64,000 nucleotides of DNA, taken from assembly GCA_903903975.1 (NCBI GenBank), contig CAIVAS010000222.1, positions 1 to 64,000 on the forward strand, written 5' to 3'. The notes beneath the pieces are model-generated. The model saw only the letters and a program-made list of their open reading frames with translations. It was not told the DNA's origin and searched no databases. Below, piece by piece: positions 53,950-62,883 of this stretch (within the stretch, counting starts at the first letter, position 1; the number at the start of each line of letters is the position of its first letter). The DNA comes from an uncultured Burkholderiales bacterium (GTDB lineage Bacteria; Pseudomonadota; Gammaproteobacteria; Burkholderiales; Burkholderiaceae_E). A program made the position numbers and the translations under genes.

Positions 53950-54708
53950 TCAGCGCACCCGGTTTCGGGCGCGCAGATAGCGCTTGAGAAAGCGCCGAAA
54001 GTTGCGCAGTTGCGAATACTGGTAGTGCATGCCGAAACCGTGTTCGGTGAATTCCTTGCCCAGTCGGCGCTTGAGCGCGCTGTGCCTGCGATTGACATAG
54101 GCAAAGGACAGGTACTTGTAATGCAGCAGCTTGAGTGCCCCACCGTGCTCGACTGAACGAAAGATGCGCAAGGGTGCGTGGCCGACCGGGTCGGCGCTGT
54201 GGGCACCTGGCGCATAGTTCATCTCGACGACCTGCCGCGGTTTGAGAATCAGCATCTTCGAGTAGTTGGCGTCCGGCGCGCCGCGCTGAACCTGGTCGAT
54301 CAGCGATCGTCCGATGTCGGTCGGAAAGGTCCATGACACCATGTCGAAGCCGACCGCCTGAAAAATGTCGTAATCAGGGTTGGCACGCAGAAACGCCGGC
54401 AGATCGCCTGCGTACAGAAACTCGTCGATATCGCAGACCATGGCGTAATCGGCATCGTCGCCCTTCCAGCAGTTCGAGCGGATCTGAGTGAGCGTCATTT
54501 CCTGCAACTCGCCCTGAGTTTCGAAGGGAATGATCTCGGTATTGGGATAGGACGCGATGATCTCGCGCGACCGGTCGGTCGACATGTTGTCGTAGATGAC
54601 GATCCGCGATGCAAAGGCGCCGTAGTAATTGAGAAAATGCGGCAGCATTTTCTCTTCGTTGAAGCAGACGGCGTAGACGCTGATGTTCACGGGGTCTCCG
54701 GTTGCCAT
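53950..54708 (-). CDS. Glycosyltransferase family 2-like protein
   Basis: Protein of 252 residues with a GT-A fold start: NISVYAVCFNEEKMLPHFLNYYGAFASRIVIYDN in pieces (residues 8-42) and a DxD-type motif CDIDEFLY near 89-96. The C-terminal third is basic (RRHSALKRRLGKEF, RFLKRYLRARNRVR) and may contact the membrane. This resembles the Glyco_tranf_2_4 group, often acting in surface polysaccharide assembly. It lies 14 bp downstream of rodA on the same strand and may be co-transcribed with the cell-shape operon, although no peptidoglycan role is established. Confidence 0.85.
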   Translation of the reverse strand: MATGDPVNISVYAVCFNEEKMLPHFLNYYGAFASRIVIYDNMSTDRSREIIASYPNTEIIPFETQGELQEMTLTQIRSNCWKGDDADYAMVCDIDEFLYAGDLPAFLRANPDYDIFQAVGFDMVSWTFPTDIGRSLIDQVQRGAPDANYSKMLILKPRQVVEMNYAPGAHSADPVGHAPLRIFRSVEHGGALKLLHYKYLSFAYVNRRHSALKRRLGKEFTEHGFGMHYQYSQLRNFRRFLKRYLRARNRVR

Positions 54709-54722
54709 TGCGTCGAAAAAGT

Positions 54723-55853
54723 TCAGCGCGGCATCAGCGTGCCGCGATGCCGATTGATGCTCATCAGCATGCCCAGACTCAGGCCGAGCGTCATCATCGC
54801 GGTGCCGCCGTAGGACATCCAGGGCAGGGGCACGCCCACCACCGGCAGGATGCCGATCACCATGCCCATGTTCACGAAGCAGTAGGTGAAAAAGCTCAGG
54901 GTGATCGAGCCGGCCAGCAGGCGCCCGAAGCTGGTTCCGGCGGCGCCGGCGATCATCAGTCCGCGAAAAATGATGGCCAGATAGAGCAGCATCAGGATCA
55001 TCACGCCGTAGAGTCCGAACTCTTCCGAGTACACCGCCATGATGAAGTCGGTGGTGCGCTCGGGGATGAACTCGAGATGGGTTTGCGTGCCGAGGGTCCA
55101 GCCCTTGCCCGAAACGCCGCCCGAGCCGACCGCAATCGTCGATTGGATGATGTGAAAGCCCTTGCCAAGCGGATCAGAGGTCGGATCGAGCAGTGTCAGC
55201 ACCCGCTGGCGCTGGTAATCGTGCAGCTTCATCCAGACCAGCGGCATCGCGGCGAGTCCGGCGATCGCGATGCCGATGATCAGCCGCCAGCTCAGCCCGG
55301 CAAAAAAGATCACATAGGCACCGGCCGCCAGCACCATGATGGCGGTGCCCAGGTCGGGCTGCTTGGCGATCAGTCCGACGGGCACGATGAGCAGGGCGGC
55401 TGCGATCAGGAAGTCGAACCAGCGCAGTGCGCCTTCCCGCTTGTCGAAGTACCAGGCCAGCATCAGCGGCGTGGTGATCTTGAGCATTTCGGAGGGCTGG
55501 ATGCGGGTAAAGCCCAGGTCGAGCCAGCGGGTCGCGCCCTTGCTGGTCGAGCCAAAGAGCGCCACCGCCACCAGCAGGGCGATGCCAAGCACATAGAGCG
55601 GCAGTGCGGCTCGCATCAGGACGCTGGGGGGCAGCAGCGCGGCCACCCACAGCACTGCCAGGGCAACGCCGATATTGCGCAGGTGTCCGTTGAAGCGGCC
55701 CGGGAAGTCGAGCCCTGCCGAGTACATATTGGCAATGCTGATCATCAGGATCACGCCAAGCGCAATCAGCAGCGGCCTGTCGAAGACGAAAATGAATCGA
55801 CGCACCAGCTCCCATGGAGAGCTGCGGTTGAGGGACAAGGCGGTCGAGCCCAT
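54723..55853 (-). CDS. rodA: Peptidoglycan glycosyltransferase RodA (SEDS)
   Basis: Polytopic inner-membrane SEDS protein of 376 residues with about ten hydrophobic segments. Hallmarks: GATRWLDLGFTRIQPSEMLK near 110-129, LIAKQPDLGTAIMVLAAG near 158-175 and STIAVGSGGVSGKGWTLGTQTHLEFIPE in pieces near 240-268, GIIPVVGVPLPWMSYGG near the C terminus (as GILPVVGVPLPWMSYGG). It polymerises lipid II for sidewall growth with PBP2. The ATG shares one base with the mrdA stop. It is the last canonical gene of the mre operon. Confidence 0.97.
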   Translation of the reverse strand: MGSTALSLNRSSPWELVRRFIFVFDRPLLIALGVILMISIANMYSAGLDFPGRFNGHLRNIGVALAVLWVAALLPPSVLMRAALPLYVLGIALLVAVALFGSTSKGATRWLDLGFTRIQPSEMLKITTPLMLAWYFDKREGALRWFDFLIAAALLIVPVGLIAKQPDLGTAIMVLAAGAYVIFFAGLSWRLIIGIAIAGLAAMPLVWMKLHDYQRQRVLTLLDPTSDPLGKGFHIIQSTIAVGSGGVSGKGWTLGTQTHLEFIPERTTDFIMAVYSEEFGLYGVMILMLLYLAIIFRGLMIAGAAGTSFGRLLAGSITLSFFTYCFVNMGMVIGILPVVGVPLPWMSYGGTAMMTLGLSLGMLMSINRHRGTLMPR

Positions 55854-57931
55854 CAGTTGCGGGCTGCGCTGGCGGTCGGTGCCGCACCGGCCTTGACCGC
55901 GGCCGGCGGCGAATTTGCGGCGGCCTTCGGTACGCTTGCTTTCGGTGCCACCGACGGTGCAGCCGGTGGTGCGGCCGGTGGTGCGGCCACGCCCGGTGCA
56001 GGGCTCGCGGTGGGGTCGGGCTCGGGTTCGGGGACGTCGCGCATCTCGCTTTCGTCGAGTTCGGGCCGCATCGGGAAGGGCTCGACCGTATCTTTGGGCA
56101 GCTTGCCGAGCAACACGTAGTCGAACACCTTGCGGGCGATCGGCGCGGCGGCCTGCGCGCCGAAGCCGCCGTTCTCGACGATCAGCGCCAGCGCGACCTT
56201 GGGATTGTCGACCGGCGCAAAGGCCATGAAGAGCGAGTGATCGCGAAAGCGCTCGGCAATTCGCCTGGCGTCGTATTTTTCGTTCTGCTTCATGCCGATC
56301 ACCTGCGCCGTGCCGGTCTTGCCTGCGGCGACGTATTCGGCCCCGGCAAAGGCGGCCCGACCGGTACCCGTGCGGTTGACATCGACCATGCCCTGCTTGA
56401 CCAGCGCGACATAGTCGGGCCGCAGCGGGATGGTGACATCAGGCTCATTGACCGCCGGGGTACGACTGCCATCGATCGGATCGACGATCGATTTGACAAT
56501 ATGCGGCCTGAGAACCTTGCCGCCATTGGCCAGGATCGCGGTGGCGTTGGCGAGCTGAAGGATGGTGAACGCGTTGTAGCCCTGCCCGATGCCGATCGAC
56601 GGCGTCTCGCCCGGCAGCCATCGGGTCTTGTAGCGCTTCATCTTCCAGGCCGATGAGGGCAGGATGCCGGTGGTCTCGCTGGGCATGTCGATGCCGGTGA
56701 GTTGCCCGAATCCCCAGGGCTTCATGAAGTCGTGGATGCGATCGACGCCGAGTTCGTAGGCAGCGCCGTAATAGTAGGTGTCGGACGAGACCGCGATGGA
56801 TTTTCTGAGATCGACCGCGCCGTGGCCGTTGGGGTTCGAGTCGCGAAACCTGTGGCCGCCGAGCATGTAATAGCCCGGATCGTTGATCGTGGTGGTGGGG
56901 CTGCGCACGCCGTTTTGCAGCACCGCCAGCGCCATGAAGGGCTTGTAGGTCGAACCGGGCGGGTAGGTGCCGCGAAGCGCCCGGTTGAGCATCGGTTTGT
57001 CGGGGTCCTCGTTGAGCGACTGCCAGGTCTGCGGATCGATGCCGTCGATGAAATGGTTGGGATCGAAGGTGGGCATCGAGACGAAGGCCAGCACTTCGCC
57101 GGTGGCCGGGTCGATCGCGACCATCGCGCCTTTGCGTTTGCCGTACCACTCCTGCACCAGGCGCTGCAGCCGGACATCGATCGACAGGGTGAGGTTCTTG
57201 CCGGTCTGTGCCGCGTCGCGCGACAGTGATCGCACCGCCCGGCCACCGGCCGACACCTCGACTTCTTCAAAGCCGGTCTCGCCGCGCAGCGTGCTCTCGT
57301 AGCTGAGCTCGATCCCGACCTTGCCCATGTGGTTCAGGCCGGCGTAATCGGAGCTCTCACCGTCGTCTTCGAGCCTGCGCTTCTCATCGGGCGAGATTCG
57401 CCCGATGTAGCCGACCACATGCGCCCCGGTGTCGCCCAGCGGATAATTGCGAAACAGCCGGGCCCGCACTTCGACGCCGTCGAAGCGAAAGCGATTCGCG
57501 GCGATCCGCGCGATTTCTTCGTCGGTCAGCCGGGTTTTCAGGGGCAGCCACTCGGCATTGCGCGAGTCGTCGTAAAGCCGCTTGAAGCGGCGCCGTTCGC
57601 GCTGACCGATCTCGATGATCTGTGCCAGTTCATCAATGGTCTTGTCGAGATCGACAATCTGGCGCGGCGACAGCTCGAGGGTGAAGGCCGAGACGTTCTC
57701 GGCCAACATGACGCCGTTGCGGTCATAGATCAGCCCGCGTGCCGGCGCCACCGGCACAACCGTGATGCGGTTGTCTTCAGCCTGCGCGTGAAAGGCATCG
57801 TGGCGGACCACCTGAAGCCAGACGAAGCGTGACAGGACGATGCAGAACATGAGCACGACCATCACGCCGGCGAACAACAGCCGCCAGCGCAGGCGCCTCA
57901 GGTCGGTTTCAGTCTTGCTGACGTCGATCAT
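55853..57931 (-). CDS. mrdA: Penicillin-binding protein 2 with Pro/Ala-rich tail
   Basis: Class B PBP of 692 residues, the transpeptidase partner of RodA. One N-terminal membrane segment (about 17-37), a dimerisation domain (60-230), and a transpeptidase domain: SxxK in PPGSTYKPFMA (Ser327, Lys330), the second motif in AVSSDTYYYGA near 382, and KTG in AAGKTGTAQV near 536. The last 60 residues (from about 632) are Pro/Ala-rich without structure (PEPEPDPTASPAPGVA and on), an extension longer than in enteric PBP2. It starts 9 bp after the mreD stop and overlaps rodA by one base. Confidence 0.97.
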   Translation of the reverse strand: MIDVSKTETDLRRLRWRLLFAGVMVVLMFCIVLSRFVWLQVVRHDAFHAQAEDNRITVVPVAPARGLIYDRNGVMLAENVSAFTLELSPRQIVDLDKTIDELAQIIEIGQRERRRFKRLYDDSRNAEWLPLKTRLTDEEIARIAANRFRFDGVEVRARLFRNYPLGDTGAHVVGYIGRISPDEKRRLEDDGESSDYAGLNHMGKVGIELSYESTLRGETGFEEVEVSAGGRAVRSLSRDAAQTGKNLTLSIDVRLQRLVQEWYGKRKGAMVAIDPATGEVLAFVSMPTFDPNHFIDGIDPQTWQSLNEDPDKPMLNRALRGTYPPGSTYKPFMALAVLQNGVRSPTTTINDPGYYMLGGHRFRDSNPNGHGAVDLRKSIAVSSDTYYYGAAYELGVDRIHDFMKPWGFGQLTGIDMPSETTGILPSSAWKMKRYKTRWLPGETPSIGIGQGYNAFTILQLANATAILANGGKVLRPHIVKSIVDPIDGSRTPAVNEPDVTIPLRPDYVALVKQGMVDVNRTGTGRAAFAGAEYVAAGKTGTAQVIGMKQNEKYDARRIAERFRDHSLFMAFAPVDNPKVALALIVENGGFGAQAAAPIARKVFDYVLLGKLPKDTVEPFPMRPELDESEMRDVPEPEPDPTASPAPGVAAPPAAPPAAPSVAPKASVPKAAANSPPAAVKAGAAPTASAARN

Positions 57932-57940
57932 GCGGATGAC

Positions 57941-58456
57941 TCAGATCGGGCGGTTTTCGTCGCGGTTGACGGCGCGACGCTGCGGCAGAAGCAGCAGCAC
58001 GTCTGCCAGCGGCCACAACAGCGTCGATGAGAGGCTCTGCAGGAAGTAGCCCAGTCCGGGGAAGGGGCCGCCGACCGACATGCGCACCGCCACCACCACC
58101 AGCTGTGCGGCCAGGAACAGCGGCAGCACATGCAGCATCTGCCCGCCGAGCTTGAACCACGGCACCCGCCGGTGCATCGTGCTGGCGCCGTAGGACAGCA
58201 GGGTGTAGGCCAGTGCCCGCTCGCCCAGCAGCGCCGAGGCATGCACATCCATCATCAGGCCGACCAGAAAGGACACGCCAAAGCCCACCATGCGCGGCTG
58301 ATGAATGTTCCAGAACACCAGGACGACAGCGAGAAAATCGGGGACGCCAAAGCTGCGCCCCCACGGCATGATGTCGAGCACCAGCGCCACCAGGATCGAC
58401 AGGGCGATGAAGGCGCGGTTGGCGGGCAGCAGCAGGTATTCGGCGGGCATTGGCAT
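57941..58456 (-). CDS. mreD: Rod shape-determining protein MreD
   Basis: Small polytopic membrane protein of 171 residues with five to six hydrophobic segments (about 8-30, 36-52, 55-72, 83-98, 105-125 and 140-158). LVFWNIHQPRMVGFGVSFLVGLMMDV near 45-70 is the conserved MreD block, with the Asp after a Gly-rich segment. It works with MreC, PBP2 and RodA in the elongasome. Its position between mreC and mrdA is standard. A short tandem repeat lies just upstream, in the spacer after the mreC stop. Confidence 0.95.
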   Translation of the reverse strand: MPMPAEYLLLPANRAFIALSILVALVLDIMPWGRSFGVPDFLAVVLVFWNIHQPRMVGFGVSFLVGLMMDVHASALLGERALAYTLLSYGASTMHRRVPWFKLGGQMLHVLPLFLAAQLVVVAVRMSVGGPFPGLGYFLQSLSSTLLWPLADVLLLLPQRRAVNRDENRPI

Positions 58457-58473
58457 CGAATCGGGCTCGGTTC

Positions 58474-58500
58474 GCGTCAGTTGCGTCAGTTGCGTCAGTC
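58474..58500. repeat. Three tandem 9-bp repeats between mreC and mreD
   Basis: GCGTCAGTT occurs twice and GCGTCAGTC once in tandem (58474-58482, 58483-58491, 58492-58500), and GTTGCGTC follows over the mreC stop. The array occupies the spacer between the mreC stop (58499) and the mreD start (58456). Confidence 0.85.
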
Positions 58501-59410
58501 AGTTGCGTCGGGTGGCGGCCGCGCGTTTGCTGCGCGGCGTCTCGACCGCCTCGACCGGTGGCGGCGGCGGTAATCCGGAACGGTCGACCAGCAGCACCAG
58601 CAGCAGGCGGCTGCTCTCGATGCTGGCAATCGGCTCGACCACCACGCGGGCAAAGTTGCCGCTGCCGGCGCGATCGATCGTGACCACTCGGCCGACCGGC
58701 AGGCCCGGCGGGTAGAGGCTGTCGAGCCCTGAGGTCACGATGGTGTCGCCTTCGCGCAGATCGGCATTGACCAGCATATAGCGCAATTCGAGGCGACCCG
58801 CCGTCGTACTGCCGGTGGCGATCGCCCGCTGGCCGCTGCGCTGGACCTGAACCGGAATGGTCAGGTTGCGATCGGTCACCATCGTGAGTTCGGCGGTCAG
58901 CGGAAACACCCGAGTGATCTGGCCGACGACACCGGTGGCGTCGACCACCGGCTGCCCGGCCGTGATGCCCTGCTGCAGACCTTTGTCGAGCACCAGTTTT
59001 CGACTGAAGGGATCACGGGTGTCGTAGAGCACCTCGGCCACCACGCTCTTGACTGCGGTGCGCTCCCGCGTTTGCAGGACTTCTCTGAGCTGGTGATTTT
59101 CCTGGGCGAGCTGCTCGACCTGAAGCAGTTGCCGGGCGTTGGCCGCCTCGATGCGCCGCAGTTCGCTGTTTTCGGTGCGCAGTCTGGCGACTTCGCCGAC
59201 ATAGTCGAAGGTCATCGAGAGGGTATCGCGCGGCACCAGCAGTCCTCGCTGCAGCGGATAGAGCACGGTGCCCACGCCCTGACGCATGGCACCGAGCAGA
59301 CCGGTGCGGGCGTCGATCATCAGCAGTGCCAGGCCCAGGAGCGTGAAAAACGCGAGCCGTGCGTTGGCAGACGGCCCCTGCTTGAAGAACGGCGGCGGGC
59401 TTCGATCCAT
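58499..59410 (-). CDS. mreC: Cell shape-determining protein MreC
   Basis: Bitopic protein of 303 residues. A membrane segment lies near residues 16-34 (ARLAFFTLLGLALLMID), then a coiled coil (about 65-110: EVARLRTENSELRRIEAANA and on) and the beta-rich periplasmic MreC domain with VLYDTRDPFSRKLVLDKG near 124, AGQPVVDATGVVGQI near 148 and TSGLDSLYPPGLPVGRV near 218. The C terminus is Pro/Arg-rich (PPPPPVEAVETPRSKRAA). It scaffolds the elongasome outside MreB filaments. It starts 15 bp after the mreB stop. Confidence 0.96.
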   Translation of the reverse strand: MDRSPPPFFKQGPSANARLAFFTLLGLALLMIDARTGLLGAMRQGVGTVLYPLQRGLLVPRDTLSMTFDYVGEVARLRTENSELRRIEAANARQLLQVEQLAQENHQLREVLQTRERTAVKSVVAEVLYDTRDPFSRKLVLDKGLQQGITAGQPVVDATGVVGQITRVFPLTAELTMVTDRNLTIPVQVQRSGQRAIATGSTTAGRLELRYMLVNADLREGDTIVTSGLDSLYPPGLPVGRVVTIDRAGSGNFARVVVEPIASIESSRLLLVLLVDRSGLPPPPPVEAVETPRSKRAAATRRN

Positions 59411-59425
59411 TGCCCGGCTCTCAGC

Positions 59426-60586
<1,161 letters not shown>

Positions 60587-60587
60587 T

Positions 60588-60593
60588 TATAAT
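60588..60593 (+). promoter_or_regulatory. Candidate -10 element for the gatCAB operon
   Basis: A perfect TATAAT at 60588-60593 lies in the mreB-gatC divergent spacer, 35 bp before the proposed gatC start. No good -35 hexamer is found 16-18 bp upstream. A start near 60600 would give a leader of about 28 nt. The hexamer alone can occur by chance. Confidence 0.5.
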
Positions 60594-60615
60594 CCCTTCA
60601 GATCACGCGATAAAC

Positions 60616-60620
60616 AGGAG
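60616..60620 (+). promoter_or_regulatory. Ribosome binding site that points to a CTG start for gatC
   Basis: AGGAG at 60616-60620 is followed after 7 bp by CTG at 60628. No ATG, GTG or TTG lies at a usable distance in the gatC frame, so this site decides the start. Confidence 0.65.
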
Positions 60621-60627
60621 TTCCGCG

Positions 60628-60915
60628 CTGTCCCTCACCGCTACCGAAGTCGCCCGAATCGCCGAGCTTGCCCGCCTCGAACTGTCTCCCGATGAGGCCT
60701 CGCTGATGCTGGCGCAGCTCAACAGCGTGCTGGGGCTGATCGAATCGCTGCAGGCGGTCGACACCACCGGCGTCGAGCCGATGACGCATGCGGGCGAGCC
60801 TTCACTGCGTTTGCGCCCCGACCAGGTCACCGAACCCGACCGCCGTGCCGACTACCAGCAGGGTGCCCCGGCGACCGATCACGGACTGTATCTCGTGCCC
60901 AAGGTGATCGAATGA
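60628..60915 (+). CDS. gatC: Asp/Glu-tRNA amidotransferase subunit C, probable CTG start
   Basis: GatC of 95 residues if started at the CTG at 60628 (read as [17 protein letters not shown]). This matches the family N terminus and length of about 95-100. A TTG at 60550 in the same frame would add 26 residues across the promoter spacer and has no ribosome binding site. Family blocks: [18 protein letters not shown] near 8-25, [22 protein letters not shown] near 31-52 and PDQVTEPD near 65. GatC helps fold and hold GatA to GatB. The stop overlaps the gatA start as ATGA. Confidence 0.85.
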   Translation: MSLTATEVARIAELARLELSPDEASLMLAQLNSVLGLIESLQAVDTTGVEPMTHAGEPSLRLRPDQVTEPDRRADYQQGAPATDHGLYLVPKVIE

Positions 60916-62426
60916 CGTCGTCGCTGACACCCGACTGGCACACCCTGCCGATGTCGGCGCTTCGCAAGGCGCTCGACGCTGCAGAGGTCAGCGCCGAGGC
61001 GCTCGCAGCGCATTTTCTGCAACGCATCGAGGCCAGCTCCCTCAACGCCTTCATCGATGTCCGACCCGAGGCAACGCTTGCGCAGGCCCGCCTGGCCGAT
61101 CAGCGGCTGGCCGCCGGCGAACGCGGGCCGCTGCTGGGCATGCCGATCGCGCACAAGGACATCTTCGTGACGCGCCAGTGGCGATCGACCGCCGGCTCGA
61201 AAATGCTGGCCGACTATGTCAGCCCCTTTGACGCCACCGTGGTCGAAAAACTGGCCGCAGCCGGGGCGGTCTGCCTGGGCAAGACCAACTGCGACGAGTT
61301 CGCCATGGGCTCGGCCAACGAAAACTCGTTTTTCGGTGCCGTCCGCAATCCCTGGGATACCGCTGCCGTGCCGGGTGGCTCGTCCGGCGGCTCGGCCGCT
61401 GCGGTCGCGGCAGGGCTGGCGCCGTTGGCCACCGGCACCGATACCGGCGGGTCGGTGCGTCAGCCCGCAGCGATGTGCGGCATCACCGGCATCAAGCCAA
61501 CCTACGGACGGGTGTCGCGTTTCGGCATGATCGCCTTTGCCTCGAGCCTTGATCAGGGCGGCGCAATGGCCGCATCGGCGGCCGACTGTGGAGCGCTTCT
61601 TAGTGCCATGTCCGGATTTGATCCGCGTGATGCCACCAGCCTTGAGCGGGAGGCCGAGGATTTTGTTGCCGGCATGCTGGCGCCGGTGCTGCCGGCCGCG
61701 CGTGCTGCCAGCATCACCGAGTCCCGGCCGCTGGCAGGCCTTCGCATCGGACTGCCGCGTGAATATTTCGCGCAGGGCTTGTCGGCTGATGTCGAGCAGG
61801 CGGTTCGCATTGCGCTCGATGGGCTGGTTGCGCTGGGCGCCGAGCTGCACGACATCTCCTTGCCGCGTACCCAGCTCACCATCCCGGCCTATTACGTGAT
61901 CGCCCCCGCTGAGGCCTCGAGCAATCTGTCCCGATTCGACGGCGTGCGCTACGGCCATCGCGCCGAGCACTACACCGATCTGCGCGATCTGTACCGTAAA
62001 AGCCGGGCCGAGGGTTTCGGTGCCGAGGTCCGCCGGCGGATCATGGTCGGCACCTATGTCCTCTCGCACGGCTATTACGACGCCTATTACCTGCAGGCCC
62101 AGAAGCTGCGCCGCCTGATCGCCGAGGATTTCGACGCTGCCTTCGCACTGGTCGACCTGATTGCCGGGCCGGTCTCGCCCACGGTCGCCTGGAATCTCGG
62201 CGAAAAGGGCGACGACCCGGTCAGCAGTTATCTTGCCGACATCTATACCCTGGGCGCCTCACTCGCCGGACTGCCCGGGCTGTCGATGCCGGTCGGCTTC
62301 GGTGCGGGCGGCCGTCCGGTCGGGCTTCAGCTCATCGGTCCGCGTCTTGCCGAGTCGCAACTGCTGGGTGTGGCCCATCGATTCCAGCTCTCAAGCGACT
62401 GGCACCTGCGCCGGCCGCCTGCCTGA
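60912..62426 (+). CDS. gatA: Asp/Glu-tRNA amidotransferase subunit A
   Basis: Amidase-family glutaminase subunit of 504 residues. The catalytic triad is Lys in [11 protein letters not shown] (about 79), the cis-Ser in [16 protein letters not shown] (about 154-169) and the nucleophile Ser in [16 protein letters not shown] (about 174-189). It releases ammonia from glutamine for GatB to amidate mischarged Glu-tRNA(Gln) or Asp-tRNA(Asn). The gene is between gatC and a small lipoprotein gene. It is the housekeeping paralogue of the amidase at 19419. Confidence 0.97.
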   Translation: MTSSLTPDWHTLPMSALRKALDAAEVSAEALAAHFLQRIEASSLNAFIDVRPEATLAQARLADQRLAAGERGPLLGMPIAHKDIFVTRQWRSTAGSKMLADYVSPFDATVVEKLAAAGAVCLGKTNCDEFAMGSANENSFFGAVRNPWDTAAVPGGSSGGSAAAVAAGLAPLATGTDTGGSVRQPAAMCGITGIKPTYGRVSRFGMIAFASSLDQGGAMAASAADCGALLSAMSGFDPRDATSLEREAEDFVAGMLAPVLPAARAASITESRPLAGLRIGLPREYFAQGLSADVEQAVRIALDGLVALGAELHDISLPRTQLTIPAYYVIAPAEASSNLSRFDGVRYGHRAEHYTDLRDLYRKSRAEGFGAEVRRRIMVGTYVLSHGYYDAYYLQAQKLRRLIAEDFDAAFALVDLIAGPVSPTVAWNLGEKGDDPVSSYLADIYTLGASLAGLPGLSMPVGFGAGGRPVGLQLIGPRLAESQLLGVAHRFQLSSDWHLRRPPA

Positions 62427-62429
62427 GCC

Positions 62430-62873
62430 ATGCTCCGCCGCTTGCGCTCCTGGGCGCTGGTTTGCGTCGCCCTGCTGGTGGCGGCTTGTGCCGGCCTTGG
62501 TCCCTCGACACCGATCCCCGATCGTCCGATCGACCTGTCGGCCAGCTGCGCGCAGACCGAAGAAGATGGCTTTCGCGAAAATGCCCAGCTGACGGTGCGT
62601 GCGAACCGGGTCGAGGCGCTGTCCTGGCAGCTGTGGGTCGGCAAGCGTGGCAGCTGCAAGTTTTCACTGACTGACTTCCGACAGGTCGCCACCCGCCCCT
62701 CCATTGAACTGACCGAGCGCAGCGGCGGCTCGTGCAAGCTGCTGATCTGGCAGGCGCCCGCCCGGGTGACGCTGGCCCATGCAGGATGCGAGAAATTCTG
62801 CAATGGCGGTATTTACGATGAGGCCTGGCCGGTGATGTTCGAGCCGTCCGGCGGCGGATGCGCCAAGCAATGA
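62430..62873 (+). CDS. Small Cys-rich predicted lipoprotein between gatA and gatB
   Basis: Protein of 147 residues, not a known domain to me. The N terminus has a lipoprotein signal ([15 protein letters not shown], lipobox Cys20). The mature part is beta-rich and contains Cys residues near 40, 76, 102, 119, 123 and 143, enough for two or three disulfides, consistent with an extracytoplasmic location ([46 protein letters not shown]). It starts 3 bp after gatA and ends 10 bp before gatB, so it is expressed with the amidotransferase although it should act in the envelope. Function unknown. Confidence 0.82.
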   Translation: MLRRLRSWALVCVALLVAACAGLGPSTPIPDRPIDLSASCAQTEEDGFRENAQLTVRANRVEALSWQLWVGKRGSCKFSLTDFRQVATRPSIELTERSGGSCKLLIWQAPARVTLAHAGCEKFCNGGIYDEAWPVMFEPSGGGCAKQ

Positions 62874-62883
62874 CGAGGCAAGG

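Noticed and set aside
54702-56120. 472-residue plus-strand frame opposite rodA and the 3' end of mrdA
   Set aside because: Gln/His/Gly-rich shadow frame; the minus strand carries unmistakable SEDS and PBP2 motifs.
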